The notes: a model not told the origin generated them from the sequence alone. 64,000 bases of DNA from Xenorhabdus szentirmaii DSM 16338 (GCF_002632585.1 NZ_NIBV01000001.1:302067-366066), one strand, 5' to 3'. Shown: positions 18,001 through 26,722, numbered from the stretch's first letter. Numbers and translations are program-made.

Positions 18001-18182
18001 CTGGATTGCCAGCTGGAAGGGTCGCCCGCTTTTCCCTTCTCGACATAGTTTTCTGCATGAACGCCGGTACTGACTGCCGCCAAACAGCAAGCAATGGCGT
18101 GGCAAAGTACACGAGGTCGACTTTTAATTGATAAACGCTTGGTAACTGGAATGCCTTTCAATGTTCTGCTGTGCTTCTTCAT
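15060..18182 (-). CDS. Subtilisin-type serine protease autotransporter
   Basis: 1040 aa. A long signal peptide with a basic N region runs to about residue 43 (ending VHA). The passenger has an S8 subtilase domain with Asp93 (GIFDQ), His150 (GTHGVHVAG) and Ser371 (GTSMASPHVAG), plus the oxyanion Asn in NNSWG near 216. A PATR beta-helix repeat follows at about 500-575 (KQGHGTLNLSGKNTYSG...GGTVAPGN). The last ~270 residues are a 12-strand autotransporter barrel ending in GFRWQF. The product should be a type V secreted protease on or released from the cell surface. The gene stands alone, with AT-rich DNA upstream and a hairpin downstream. Confidence 0.95.
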   Translation of the reverse strand: MKKHSRTLKGIPVTKRLSIKSRPRVLCHAIACCLAAVSTGVHAENYVEKGKAGDPSSWQSSEFKGNWGLGAINADKAYARGYTGKGVKLGIFDQVVYAKHPEFAGKDKIINLETSGIREYTDPYIPVKKGDRFHYGSEPSLQSNGKLGTHGVHVAGIAAANRDGKEMHGVAYDAQIVSADNGDPGPEDGIILGNDGGVYYAGWHALIDNGARIINNSWGIGTGKAFDKGETDPDAVHFSLADAQKQFDEIRPILGTKPGGAYQGAIDAAHSGVLTIFSAGNNYNFTEPDALHGIPWFVPDTAPNWLVVASLEKDPNSHNQVPYSISKFSSICGYTASVCVSAPGSSIYSAVIDGKDVNDIKTGYDKFSGTSMASPHVAGSAAVLMERFPYMTGAQIASVLRTTATDMGEEGIDKVYGWGMINLGKAIDGPSMFYTVEDIPEQFRIPDPDGVAYGNGQFIADIPGSDVVLDEGKPTQRICNAKECSSDEWINDISGHGGLTKQGHGTLNLSGKNTYSGPTLVKQGLLKINGSVTSSVEVLDSGILGGNGTVGKLHVQRGGTVAPGNLVGILKATDNVTFEPGSHYFVEVSSNGHADRIQTEKSVQLNGGEVTAFLEKEKNLLSFKEVPSLTNQNFNILDAKQGISGRFDKVTSNYLFLGTNLSYQPEVVTLHVGRNETAFADVAKTQNERAVAAAADTLGAGNPVYESIVGSNTGEQARNIYRQLDGQVHADITSLLVNDSRYLRDTLNTRLSQVEGRSSSPDVRGDDNGAWVRLLGAWSHASGTHNATGYQASNYGVFLGADTLVDEHSRIGIATGYTRTSLDGGNSATADSNNYHFALYGDRQFGDLALRTNGGFTWHRIDTNRTVSYDSYYAREDAKYNGRTTQLSAELAYSLPTGAVNLEPFVNLAYVNFRNDGINEGSSVAALHGKKQHTESTLSTLGLRANHNWQTTGGASVTLNGELGWQHQYGEKERTKSLAFHGSNTTFVTHSVPVSRDGLALKANAEMSTSDNVSFMLGYSGLISDSHQDNSMNVGFRWQF

Positions 18183-18778
18183 ATTAGTTATATTCCATTG
18201 TTAATTGAGACAAATACCAATTTTGATCTTGTTTTTAATTGTGTAGGGGGTCGAAATCATGGGAATACGTTCTCTCGAAGCAAAAAAAGAGAATTAACCT
18301 TTAGATTTCTATTGAAAATAACGGGACTAAGTAATTACAAAATGCAATTACTAGATCACGTAAATCGACACATTTAATTAACAAAAATTAACAAAATATA
18401 AATCAAATTGATCTAAATAATTAACAAAACATCAAACAAATTAAGTCAAATAATTAACAATAAATATAGCAACACGTCATATTGCATAAAAAACACACTG
18501 ATTTTGTTCAATCGTGGAAAGGCTGACTAATTCATACTGTGCTCAATCAGTCACAGCGTGATATCCATTAATTTGTTCAAAAAAGAGGAGGTTATTTCGC
18601 GGAAAACTGTTTCTTGAAAGGCATTTATTCTGTAGGCAGGCGTTTTACTCAGTACCGGATAATAAGCAGAAAAAAGGCAAATGTTAAAAACTGAATATCT
18701 GTCAACGATATGTATTTCATAGCCTTCACACTCTTGATCTATACTATCTCCCTCTTTTTGTCACAAATCAGAAAAATC
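18183..18778. other. AT-rich divergent intergenic region between autotransporter and yqhA
   Basis: No gene is supported in these 596 bases. From about 18365 to 18470 the sequence repeats imperfect TTAACAAA-like units several times and is extremely A/T-rich on one strand, a composition typical of H-NS-silenced promoters. It must contain the divergent promoters of the protease gene and of yqhA; I cannot place -10/-35 elements securely. Confidence 0.5.
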
Positions 18779-19273
18779 ATGGAACGCTTTCTCGAAAACA
18801 TTATGTACACCTCTCGCTGGCTACTTGCGCCTGTTTATTTCGGTCTATCATTCGCGTTATTGGCCCTTGCAATTAAGTTCTTTCAAGAAATCTTGCATAT
18901 CTTGCCCCATATCTTTTCCACCACAGAATCTGATCTGATCCTGACTTTGCTTTCTCTGATTGATATGGCATTAGTTGGAGGGTTGTTGGTGATGGTCATG
19001 TTTTCTGGTTATGAAAACTTTGTTTCAACGCTGGATATTCACGAAAATAGGGAGAAGTTGAGCTGGCTGGGAAAAGTGGATGCTACTACACTCAAAAATA
19101 AAGTCGCAGCCTCAATTGTTGCCATTTCCTCCATTCATCTTCTTCGCGTTTTTATGGATGCCAAAAACGTACCTGACAATAAACTAATGTGGTATGTCCT
19201 TATCCATCTCACCTTCGTTTTGTCTGCATTTGTGATGGGATATCTTGATAAACTTACGCGCCACTCTCACTAA
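18779..19273 (+). CDS. yqhA: YqhA family (UPF0114) inner-membrane protein
   Basis: 164 aa, same length as E. coli YqhA and very similar along its whole length. It begins [20 protein letters not shown] and ends LDKLTRHSH. Four membrane segments (about 14-35, 55-75, 105-125, 137-157) leave a polar loop with [14 protein letters not shown]. Function unknown. A longer reading from 18710 exists, but the conserved start at 18779 is preferred. It is an isolated core gene between the autotransporter and the ter locus. Confidence 0.93.
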   Translation: MERFLENIMYTSRWLLAPVYFGLSFALLALAIKFFQEILHILPHIFSTTESDLILTLLSLIDMALVGGLLVMVMFSGYENFVSTLDIHENREKLSWLGKVDATTLKNKVAASIVAISSIHLLRVFMDAKNVPDNKLMWYVLIHLTFVLSAFVMGYLDKLTRHSH

Positions 19274-19364
19274 GTTATCAAGCAAACCCACACGATTTTG
19301 CCGCAAAATTGCCGCGATATCTCCACAACTTCCCGCAATGCCAGTTTAATTCAACCGGCTGGCA

Positions 19365-19847
19365 TTACGGGCCTTTCCGCTTTGATGATTCCCGTTCCAC
19401 GGTTTCCAACAATGATTCAATACATCTGTCGACAACCATTTCAACCACATCACTTCTTGTTGTTTCAAGCCGATAAGCCAGACTGTCAATTTTCCTGATC
19501 ACAGACATGCGCAAGGACAGGGAAACCGGCTTTTTCTTCTCTTTGTCGAGGAAAACGTGGCTGGTAGTGTCTTCCGATTTTAAGTTGAGGTGCTGGGCAA
19601 GGAGTTCTTCTATCCTGCGCACATCTTTCTTGGTTAGCATACCTTTATCAACTAACTGATAGGTGTTCCCGGTTTTGCTAAACCGGATATCAGCACAATA
19701 TAAATCTCTCAACTCACGCAAAGCCCGTGTTAATGTCGGTTCGGAACAGTCGAGATCTCTGATGATCTTGACTTTGCTGACAGGTTTGCCGTGTGAAAGT
19801 AATAAAGTTAATTTAAAATTTCTGAATTGTTTGGGACTGAGCAGCAT
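19365..19847 (-). CDS. terW: TerW-type transcriptional regulator of the ter locus
   Basis: 160 aa from ATG 19847 (MLLSPKQFRNFKLTLLLSHG). The N-terminal half is a winged-helix-like domain (VSKVKIIRDLDCSEPTLTRALRELR at about 25-50). The C-terminal third has a ribbon-helix-helix-like stretch (VSLSLRMSVIRKIDSLAYRLETTRSDVVEMVV). It closely resembles TerW from enterobacterial tellurite-resistance islands, which binds the ter promoter. The frame is open up to 19982, but the earlier residues do not match the family. A GGGGG/CCCCC inverted repeat lies just upstream (about 19866-19880). The gene follows the biosynthetic module on the same strand with a 127-nt gap. Confidence 0.85.
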   Translation of the reverse strand: MLLSPKQFRNFKLTLLLSHGKPVSKVKIIRDLDCSEPTLTRALRELRDLYCADIRFSKTGNTYQLVDKGMLTKKDVRRIEELLAQHLNLKSEDTTSHVFLDKEKKKPVSLSLRMSVIRKIDSLAYRLETTRSDVVEMVVDRCIESLLETVERESSKRKGP

Positions 19848-19974
19848 TTTCTTTTTACCAAGTAAGGGGGAAATTCCCCCCAACTCTCTATTTTTAACCA
19901 CGAAGATAGTTTCCAGAATAACTTTTATAACCAGCAAATCAATATTAAAACTGATCCAAAACCTTACAATTCGC

Positions 19975-20946
19975 TTAACCAACCTCAGGTTTTATGCTGA
20001 TTTCCGGCTTTACGCCATAATATTCTGCCCGCTCAAGAATATTCACCGCCCAACGTTGATGCGTGGCGGGTTCACACATGGTGCCCTGTGATTTGAACAC
20101 GGCCTGCCGCGAGTTGAGAATACTTTGTGCATCAGCATAATCTATGGCATTAACCATCAACGCATTCTGAATACATTCAATTTGTTTTGGGTGTATTGCT
20201 GTTTTTCCCACCAATCCGTGGGCAATATCCAATGAAAGTTCTTTCTCAAGCAGTTTCAAATCATCAATATGCTCACAAACTGGTGCGGTCAGGGCGAAAT
20301 CCCGCCGTGAAAAAACCGTTACCAACATTTTAATAGCATAACCCATCGGCCCGTCATAGAGGGTAAACTCACGAGGTCGCCGCAGGGATATCACATTCAT
20401 CAGATCATTACCGCCGATACGCAGGGCAATAATACGATCCCTGAAAGGACTCTCTTTGAGCGTGTCCGCAAGCTCATTCATCCGCTGAACATCAAAAACC
20501 TCTTCCGTTTCCAGCGTTGGCATCACACACAGGTGGGTGGTTTTAATCAATTCCCACCACGACGGCAAAGAAGCCTGAGTAAATTTGGGCAAAACCAGCC
20601 CATCAATGACATTGAGGTGAATATTGGTAAGTAAATACTTCGCCATCGCCTCATTTCGCGGGCGGATAAAAATCAGAGGACAGGCGTGTTTGATACCAAA
20701 AGGCATGCCATGAGAAAACGCGCTATCAAAACAAACTCTCCCTGCTTCCGCCAATGTTTGCAGAATATCATTGAGGTTTTCAAGGGCAGCCGGGAGATCC
20801 CGTTCACTGACCGCATCTTCCAGACAAATCACCAAAGAGCGCAGATCAGGGATCTTATTCTGCAAGATAATCTCGGCGATGTCCTGCCGGGTCGCCGGCA
20901 TATACAGTGTTGCACCGAGCTGGTATGGAGAAGGAATCAATTTCAT
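19975..20946 (-). CDS. HpcH/HpaI (CitE-like) aldolase family protein of the ter biosynthetic module
   Basis: 323 aa. A TIM-barrel carbon-carbon lyase of the CitE/HpcH type is indicated by VICLEDAV near 35, a RPRNE segment around 100, the acidic TLETEEVFD, RIGGNDLMN near 180 and the C-terminal GLVGKTAIHPKQI. The start overlaps the preceding stop as TGATG, so it is translationally coupled to the phosphoribosyltransferase gene. In ter loci this family is part of a set proposed by comparative genomics to make a nucleoside-like metabolite; the actual substrate is unknown. Confidence 0.85.
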   Translation of the reverse strand: MKLIPSPYQLGATLYMPATRQDIAEIILQNKIPDLRSLVICLEDAVSERDLPAALENLNDILQTLAEAGRVCFDSAFSHGMPFGIKHACPLIFIRPRNEAMAKYLLTNIHLNVIDGLVLPKFTQASLPSWWELIKTTHLCVMPTLETEEVFDVQRMNELADTLKESPFRDRIIALRIGGNDLMNVISLRRPREFTLYDGPMGYAIKMLVTVFSRRDFALTAPVCEHIDDLKLLEKELSLDIAHGLVGKTAIHPKQIECIQNALMVNAIDYADAQSILNSRQAVFKSQGTMCEPATHQRWAVNILERAEYYGVKPEISIKPEVG

Positions 20947-22028
20947 CAAGCGACCTTCTTAATGATAGTCACAGCACGATATTGACCTATCAAATCACCC
21001 ACTTCTTTGATGACAATATTTTTCTGGCTGGCTAAATGAACCAGTAGCGCAACATCAGGATCATCTTTAGAACGGACAAACACATGTTCAGGCACTCGTC
21101 GCAATACCGCGCGGGTGGCTTCAGCAATACCGGGCTTAATGCGGTTGATGCTATCAACCTGATATTTTTCGGCCAGAGCAGAAATCACCGTTTTACTCAA
21201 TTGCAGAAGATGTTGCGTGCCCAGAGGATGCCAATTGGCTTCCGGGATCGTATTCATGTCCAACTGCTCACAGCAACTGGCCACGGTATCCACCAACAAA
21301 CGGCTGCATTCAAACGCGGACAAGTGATCGCATTTTACACAACCATGCAGGCCTCCTTCACGCCAGATTGAACGCGATATCAAACCCGAGACAGGCGCTC
21401 CCATAATGCCGAAAGGGATCAGCCAGTCATCATCACTGGCGGACAACCATGAACAGCCGCAGGGATCGGCCAATACAACCAGGCGAGGCGTATCTGGATA
21501 CCCTTGCCGGCCAGCCAGAGAGCGTGTTAATTCCGCTGTGATTGCCCCCTTTCCTGTCCAGCCATCCACAAACACAATCCCATCGGTGCCGTGTTGCTGC
21601 TCAATATACGATAACGCGGTGTTGTCGATGCCACGATCGCGGATGATACTGATGCCATAATGATAAGAGCACCTGCCCATTTTCCTGAGCATCTGATGAA
21701 GCATCACCCCCAACGGGACACCTGCCCTGACCAGGCTGACCAACACAATGGGCTTATCACCAAAACGTGACACCAAGGCCTTGGCAAGCATGATAACCTC
21801 TGTTGCCAGACGGACCGCGCCTTGTTTAAGCGCCTTATCAAACAACTCGAGATGGTAAGATGTTGGCTCTGGTTCCTGACTCAGCATCTCCGAATAATGA
21901 CGTTTGCCTGACTGGATCAACTGCTCTTTGACATCAACCGCAGTCATCTCTATTTGGACAGGCTTCAGCAAAAATTGAACATCATCAACGGCATAACTCC
22001 CGGAAAAAGGAGGAAAGCTATTCATCAT
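20946..22028 (-). CDS. StiP-type phosphoribosyltransferase-like protein of the ter module
   Basis: 360 aa. Its N-terminal ~250 residues match the PRTase-like domain often labelled 'cysteine protease StiP': SLVRAGVPLGVML around 100, YHYGISIIRDRGID and the PRPP-loop-like FVDGWTGKGAI near 150. The last ~100 residues (LRRVPEHVFVRSKDDPDVALLVHLASQKNI) resemble a PELOTA-type RNA-binding domain. The overlap with the HAD gene (ATGA) and with the aldolase gene (TGATG) shows one operon. It probably transfers a phosphoribosyl group or handles a base; protease activity is not supported by motifs I can see. Confidence 0.82.
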   Translation of the reverse strand: MMNSFPPFSGSYAVDDVQFLLKPVQIEMTAVDVKEQLIQSGKRHYSEMLSQEPEPTSYHLELFDKALKQGAVRLATEVIMLAKALVSRFGDKPIVLVSLVRAGVPLGVMLHQMLRKMGRCSYHYGISIIRDRGIDNTALSYIEQQHGTDGIVFVDGWTGKGAITAELTRSLAGRQGYPDTPRLVVLADPCGCSWLSASDDDWLIPFGIMGAPVSGLISRSIWREGGLHGCVKCDHLSAFECSRLLVDTVASCCEQLDMNTIPEANWHPLGTQHLLQLSKTVISALAEKYQVDSINRIKPGIAEATRAVLRRVPEHVFVRSKDDPDVALLVHLASQKNIVIKEVGDLIGQYRAVTIIKKVA

Positions 22029-22840
22029 TTACAGCTCCGATCATTCTTTTCAGTTCCAAATAAGGCTGTTGTTAGTGCATCAGTAAACTGACTGCGCTGA
22101 GGCATACCAAACCAAGCGCACTGCTGCATAAAACGATAATCACTCAGGCTATCCCCCAAGCCAATCACCGGAAAAACCCCTCTCTTATTGCGCAGCATCT
22201 GCAAAAGATGACGGGTTGCCAGCCCCTTATCCACACATTTGGGCAATATAGTGAGATTGTTATTGTTTTTGTGAAAGTAAAAATTTTTATGGAAATAAAA
22301 GTCATCTTCCTGAATCAAAACATCCAGTAGGCCATCAAGTTCCTGCGACCGAGCCGGATTGCGATGCTTAATGATCACAAAAACAGGCGCATTGTCATAT
22401 TCGTAATCGATACGCACCCAGGCATCAATGCCCTGCGATGCGATCAAACGCCGGATAGCATGTGCCAGCGCTTGCAATTTATCCCGATAAGGCTGCAATG
22501 CCGATAACATATGGGATTGCCATTGTGCATCAATAGAACCTTCCGGTGTAATAAGCACCGCACCATGGGCAACAATGCGCCAGGAATTGAAAGGAAGGCA
22601 CACCCGGCTGAACTGTTCTGTATTTCTGGCAGTAACAGGGATCACTTCCGCATGGGCCAACAGCCAACCAATCAGCATGGATTGTTCTTCCGTCATATGG
22701 CTGTGAGGCGCACCTTTCCGATCCAACGCCCCTACACCAAAAGACAATACATCTGACATCACACCCATTCTATTTCTCATTTTTCGGCGTGATTGAAACA
22801 ATGTGTCATCCAGATCAGTCAAAAAAACAGGCTTAATCAT
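22025..22840 (-). CDS. HAD-superfamily phosphatase of the ter module
   Basis: 271 aa from ATG 22840 (MIKPVFLTDLDDTLFQS), which gives the HAD motif I DLDDT close to the N-terminus. Motif III Lys is in KCVDKGLATRHLL and motif IV is GLGDSLSDY near 235. The cap region between suggests a Cof/sucrose-phosphatase-like type that acts on small phosphorylated metabolites. The ATG lies within the stop of the upstream PRTase gene, 8-nt overlap, and no separate RBS is visible, so translation is probably coupled. A longer start at 22855 has less support. Confidence 0.85.
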   Translation of the reverse strand: MIKPVFLTDLDDTLFQSRRKMRNRMGVMSDVLSFGVGALDRKGAPHSHMTEEQSMLIGWLLAHAEVIPVTARNTEQFSRVCLPFNSWRIVAHGAVLITPEGSIDAQWQSHMLSALQPYRDKLQALAHAIRRLIASQGIDAWVRIDYEYDNAPVFVIIKHRNPARSQELDGLLDVLIQEDDFYFHKNFYFHKNNNNLTILPKCVDKGLATRHLLQMLRNKRGVFPVIGLGDSLSDYRFMQQCAWFGMPQRSQFTDALTTALFGTEKNDRSCK

Positions 22841-23972
22841 AAGAAACAAGTTCAACTATGGGGGATACCTGAGACAACTGTGTCATTAGCTCCGGGTCCA
22901 CCGACATTTTTGGCGTTTCAAGGCACAGCAATATGCGATCAAATTTCTGGTGAGCGACATTGTAGAGAAAGTTCGGAATACCAAGCCCATAATTATCCGT
23001 AAACGCCATCGCAGATTGGATCGCATAACCACAAGAAATCGGAGAACGGGTTGTCGAGCCGAACATAACGGTTGCCCCTTCCTGCTCGAGTCGCTCAGCA
23101 AGCAGAAATGGCTGCCAGACAAATTCCCCCGACCCCAATACAAGTACTTTTTCCGTTTTTCTGGCGTGAATATGCGTTCCGATATCACATTGAATATCAT
23201 CCAGCCCCAGGCGCCCCCAATTTTGCTGACCAATAATACGGACCTCTCCCTGAGCGGTCACATTAACCTGAGGCATCACAGGAACAGGGGCAGAACTATC
23301 AACTTCCCACTGCCAACTTCCTTCACTCAGAGAAACATCGGAAACCGGCAATGGGCTGCGTTTTGCAACCGCCTTATTACTCCAGTCCGTCAGCGTCACC
23401 GTCACAATATGTTCAATATGCTTAAGCCCTGCATTGCGCAATGCTTCCAGCAAATTGAGAAAGGTATTGCCGGTAGTGGCTTCATCATCAACCAGCACTA
23501 AAGTCCGGGCGTTAATCACGCGCTGTTTTAACCGGTTTTCCATAGGCCAATAAATTAAATGATCTGTCGCATGGCTATGGTTTTCCTTAAACTCACACAA
23601 TAAATCACCCTCAACCGGATGGCGGGTCGAAGTCAGAAAAACAGGCTGATTGACCTTGCCTCGGGTTTCCTGAAATACGCCAGCGGCCATTCCCACTGCG
23701 GTTTCTGCCATACCGATATACAGAACAGGACCCGGAAGATTATCCGGAAACCGTTCTGATAACTGCTGGTAAACCGAACGCATGTTTGACGGGCTGACAG
23801 GAATATGGCGCCCCAGTACTTTACTCACAAATAAAAATGCTCGTTTGGGATTGCGCCGTTCCGCGATATCAAACAACGATTCCAGGGGAATACCGCCACG
23901 GGATGTAGTCACCGTCAACGTCCCGCTATTCAATTTCCGTTGATAGATCTGAGTGTCATTCAATGTTGTCAT
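22833..23972 (-). CDS. Phosphoribosyltransferase with TRSP domain, first gene of the ter module
   Basis: 379 aa. The N-terminal PRTase domain has the PRPP-binding motif RTLVLVDDEATTGNTF near 155-170 and an orotate-transferase-like layout. The C-terminal TRSP domain carries LVLGSGEFVWQPFLLAERLE and then GSTTRSPI, the signature that names it. AAGG lies about 9 nt before ATG 23972. This is the promoter-proximal gene of the leftward operon (PRTase-TRSP, HAD, StiP-like, aldolase, then terW). The ATP-grasp partner usually cited for this pathway is not in the window next to it. Confidence 0.87.
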   Translation of the reverse strand: MTTLNDTQIYQRKLNSGTLTVTTSRGGIPLESLFDIAERRNPKRAFLFVSKVLGRHIPVSPSNMRSVYQQLSERFPDNLPGPVLYIGMAETAVGMAAGVFQETRGKVNQPVFLTSTRHPVEGDLLCEFKENHSHATDHLIYWPMENRLKQRVINARTLVLVDDEATTGNTFLNLLEALRNAGLKHIEHIVTVTLTDWSNKAVAKRSPLPVSDVSLSEGSWQWEVDSSAPVPVMPQVNVTAQGEVRIIGQQNWGRLGLDDIQCDIGTHIHARKTEKVLVLGSGEFVWQPFLLAERLEQEGATVMFGSTTRSPISCGYAIQSAMAFTDNYGLGIPNFLYNVAHQKFDRILLCLETPKMSVDPELMTQLSQVSPIVELVSYD

Positions 23973-24484
23973 GATGTGAACCTTTTAAAAAATGTCAGGC
24001 TATTTGGATGACTTATTTTTTTGAATAACTGCTTGTTTGGAATAGCTGAACAATTTGGATACCGCCCCTTTGGACACCTGAAAAAAAGGTATTTATGCTT
24101 CTATCCGTCAAATTTAGCGATTCATTCAAAAACAATTGTTAAACAGTTATTCAGAAACAATTGAGATAAAGATATTGTCACTCATAGTACATTTATCATC
24201 AGGTTATCATTCAGCGAAATATGCATCGCAGTCTAGGATTGAGAACAAGCAGTTGTCAATCATAATATGATCTTTTATCGCAAATTTTATTTGACTTTTT
24301 TACATAGAAAAGAAATCATACAAAGCGAAGTCAGACTGTTCCCTATCATGCAGTAAAAAACAAGGCATGCTGTTTATGGGAATCATAATATGACAGATTA
24401 TCACCCTATTTATTTGTCATATTATGATTTTTTAATACGTGAAATTACCGTAATTCACCGACAAACATAATAGAGGTGTCATTA
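23973..24484. promoter_or_regulatory. Divergent ter control region with perfect 15-bp inverted repeat
   Basis: Between the leftward biosynthetic operon and terZ. AATCATAATATGACA at 24381-24395 is repeated as its exact complement at 24415-24429, centred about 80 nt before the terZ start. A third near-copy of the arm (AATCATAATATGA) stands at 24258-24270. Symmetric sites in front of terZ are the expected place for TerW binding. That TerW is the ligand is inference; the repeats are seen directly. The rest is AT-rich and holds promoters for both directions. Confidence 0.65.
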
Positions 24485-25075
24485 ATGGTTTCATTAAACA
24501 AAAATCAGTCAGTTTCACTCGCCAAGCAGAGTGCTTCACTGGCTAAGGTTGATTTTGGTTTGGGATGGGACCCCATAACCAAGAAAAAAGGCTTTCTGGC
24601 GAGTTTATTCGGCGGTGGCAATGATGAGATAGATCTGGATGCAAGCTGCATTCTTCTTGATAAATCAGGCAATACCATTGATATCGTCTGGTTCCGCCAG
24701 CTGAGATCCAAATGCGGTTCCATCCTGCATACTGGTGATAACCTGACTGGTGAAGGTGATGGTGATGATGAAGTCATCCGCGTTGATCTGATTAAACTTC
24801 CGGTCAATGTTGAATACCTTGCGTTTACCGTCAACAGTTTCCGCGGTCAAACATTCAATGATGTTGAAAATGCGTTCTGTCGTGTCGTTGACCAGAGCGG
24901 CAAAGAATTGGCTCGCTATCAACTGAATGAACAAGGTTCCCATACCGGCATCATTATCTCTTCCCTGCGCCGCAATAGCGGTCAATGGGATTTCACTGCA
25001 CATGGAGTTCCCTGCCGAGGACGAATCATCGAGGATATGTATCCTGAGATCGTTGAGACAGTGGTGAATGCATGA
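24485..25075 (+). CDS. terZ: TerZ, TerD-domain calcium-binding protein
   Basis: 196 aa. A single TerD domain with two acidic calcium-binding stretches: IDLDASCILLD near 50 and [15 protein letters not shown] near 85. The N-terminal repeat VSLNKNQSVSLAKQSASLAK and the FLASLFGGGNDE insertion are specific to TerZ. GAGGT lies 7 nt before ATG 24485. It overlaps terA by 4 nt (ATGA). It is a cytoplasmic part of the Ter complex linked to tellurite, colicin and phage resistance; the molecular role is unresolved. Confidence 0.94.
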   Translation: MVSLNKNQSVSLAKQSASLAKVDFGLGWDPITKKKGFLASLFGGGNDEIDLDASCILLDKSGNTIDIVWFRQLRSKCGSILHTGDNLTGEGDGDDEVIRVDLIKLPVNVEYLAFTVNSFRGQTFNDVENAFCRVVDQSGKELARYQLNEQGSHTGIIISSLRRNSGQWDFTAHGVPCRGRIIEDMYPEIVETVVNA

Positions 25076-26223
25076 AACTGACTCCGGGGGGCAATGCCCC
25101 CGTTGCTAACCAGATGCTCACCGTGCGGGTTCTGTCAGGCACCGATGTTGATGTATCCGCTTTTCGCCTGTATGCCAACGGTAAAGTCAAAGGCGATCCG
25201 GACATGGTGTTTTATGGCCAGCCCGTCAATAATGACAATACCATCCGTCTGGCAGGCGGCAGTATCAATACCTCATTTTTCGTCAACCTGCCGGCATTGA
25301 GTCAGGATGTCCAGAAAGTGGCGTTTACCGCAACCTGCGACGGAAACCAGACCATTGCCAACCTGCGTAACCTTTCCATTCAGGTTGAACTGAACAGTAA
25401 TGTGCTCCTGCAAGGCAATGTTGAAATTCAGGGGCGTTCAGAAGCCGCCCTCATCCTCGGCGAGCTGTACCGTCGCAATGGGGAATGGAAATTCCGCTTT
25501 ATTGCCCAAGGTTTTAACGGTGGCCTCAAACCACTGGCAGAGCATTTTGGTGTTGATATCATTGATGATGCCCCGACACAGCCCTCTCCCGCACCGGCCG
25601 CGGCTCCGGCCAGCGTGAATCTGAGCAAGGTTTCCCTGACCAAAGAAAAACCGGCTATCAGCCTGAGCAAACGGGATAACTACGGCAAAATCCGTGTCAA
25701 TCTTAACTGGAATCAGACATCCTCCTCAAAAGGCGTATTACAGAGCATGTTTGGTTCAAACAAAGGCGTCGATTTGGATCTGGGTGCATTCGTCCGGTTA
25801 CGTGATGGAACGCGCGATGTGATACAGGCATTAGGAAACAGTTTCGGCGATTATCGCAACGAACCCTATGTAGAATTGCAGGGTGATGATCGTACAGGCA
25901 GTGTACAGGATGGTGAATGGCTCCACATCAACGGCCTTGAATGGAAATCTATCAGTGAAGTTCTGATTTACGCCTTTATTTATGAAGGCGTGCCCAGTTG
26001 GGATAAGACTGACGGTGTGGCCACAATCTATGTTCCTGAGCAACCCCCCATTGAAACACGCATGACAGAAGGCCAGAACAACAAAGGCATGTGTGCCATT
26101 GCCCGCCTTGTCAATGAAAATGGTGCCATCAAAGTCGAACGCATCAACCAATATTTCAAGGGGCATAAAGATATGGACAGGGCATTTGGCTGGGGCTTTA
26201 GCTGGACATCCGGCAGCAAATAA
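25072..26223 (+). CDS. terA: TerA, two-domain TerD-family protein
   Basis: 383 aa, close to the 385 aa of E. coli TerA. It has two TerD-like domains: residues about 5-165 (FRLYANGKVKGDPDMVFYGQ; ALILGELYRRNGEWKFR) and about 195-380 (KIRVNLNWN; GVDLDLGAFVRLRDG). They are joined by a Pro/Ala linker near 172-182. The calcium-binding acidic cluster seen in TerZ and TerD is largely missing from the first domain, as in known TerA. The start overlaps the terZ stop. Confidence 0.93.
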   Translation: MKLTPGGNAPVANQMLTVRVLSGTDVDVSAFRLYANGKVKGDPDMVFYGQPVNNDNTIRLAGGSINTSFFVNLPALSQDVQKVAFTATCDGNQTIANLRNLSIQVELNSNVLLQGNVEIQGRSEAALILGELYRRNGEWKFRFIAQGFNGGLKPLAEHFGVDIIDDAPTQPSPAPAAAPASVNLSKVSLTKEKPAISLSKRDNYGKIRVNLNWNQTSSSKGVLQSMFGSNKGVDLDLGAFVRLRDGTRDVIQALGNSFGDYRNEPYVELQGDDRTGSVQDGEWLHINGLEWKSISEVLIYAFIYEGVPSWDKTDGVATIYVPEQPPIETRMTEGQNNKGMCAIARLVNENGAIKVERINQYFKGHKDMDRAFGWGFSWTSGSK

Positions 26224-26266
26224 CATCTGAGTTTTTACGCATTTTTTTATCTAAACGGAGGGACTC

Positions 26267-26722
26267 ATGTCCTTTTTCAACAAAATCAAATCTGCATTCA
26301 ACACGGGCCGTGAAGAGCTGGTCAATCAGGTTGGCCGTTTCAAGAACCGGAAATTCATGGAAGGAACTGTCGCGGTATGCGCCCATGTTGCCATGGCAAG
26401 CAACAGTGTCAGTTCAGAAGAAAAACAGAAAATGATTGGGTTCATCAAAAATTCCCCTGAACTCAACGTATTCGATACCAACGAGATTATTGAATTCTTT
26501 AACAAACTGGTCAGCAGCTATGAGTTTGATGCTGATATTGGTAAAGGTGAGGCCATGAAATTCATTATGGCCCTGAAACAACAGCCGGAAGCGGCACAGC
26601 TTGCTTTGCGTGTTGGTATTGCCGTCGCCAAAAGCGATGGTGACTTTGACAACGCCGAGAAAAATGCTGCCCGTGAAATTTGTATAGCCCTTGGCTTTAC
26701 ACCGGCTGATTTTGAACTGTAA
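26267..26722 (+). CDS. terB: TerB, tellurite-resistance TerB-domain protein
   Basis: 151 aa, full length. All-helical TerB domain with conserved acidic pairs: SSEEKQKMI near 47, FDADIGKGEA near 87 and KSDGDFDNAEKNAAREIC near 126-142, the last being EF-hand-like in appearance. GGAGGG lies upstream of ATG 26267. TerB is known to associate with the membrane protein TerC and bind metal. It lies 43 nt after terA and 27 nt before terC, within the same transcript. Confidence 0.94.
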   Translation: MSFFNKIKSAFNTGREELVNQVGRFKNRKFMEGTVAVCAHVAMASNSVSSEEKQKMIGFIKNSPELNVFDTNEIIEFFNKLVSSYEFDADIGKGEAMKFIMALKQQPEAAQLALRVGIAVAKSDGDFDNAEKNAAREICIALGFTPADFEL

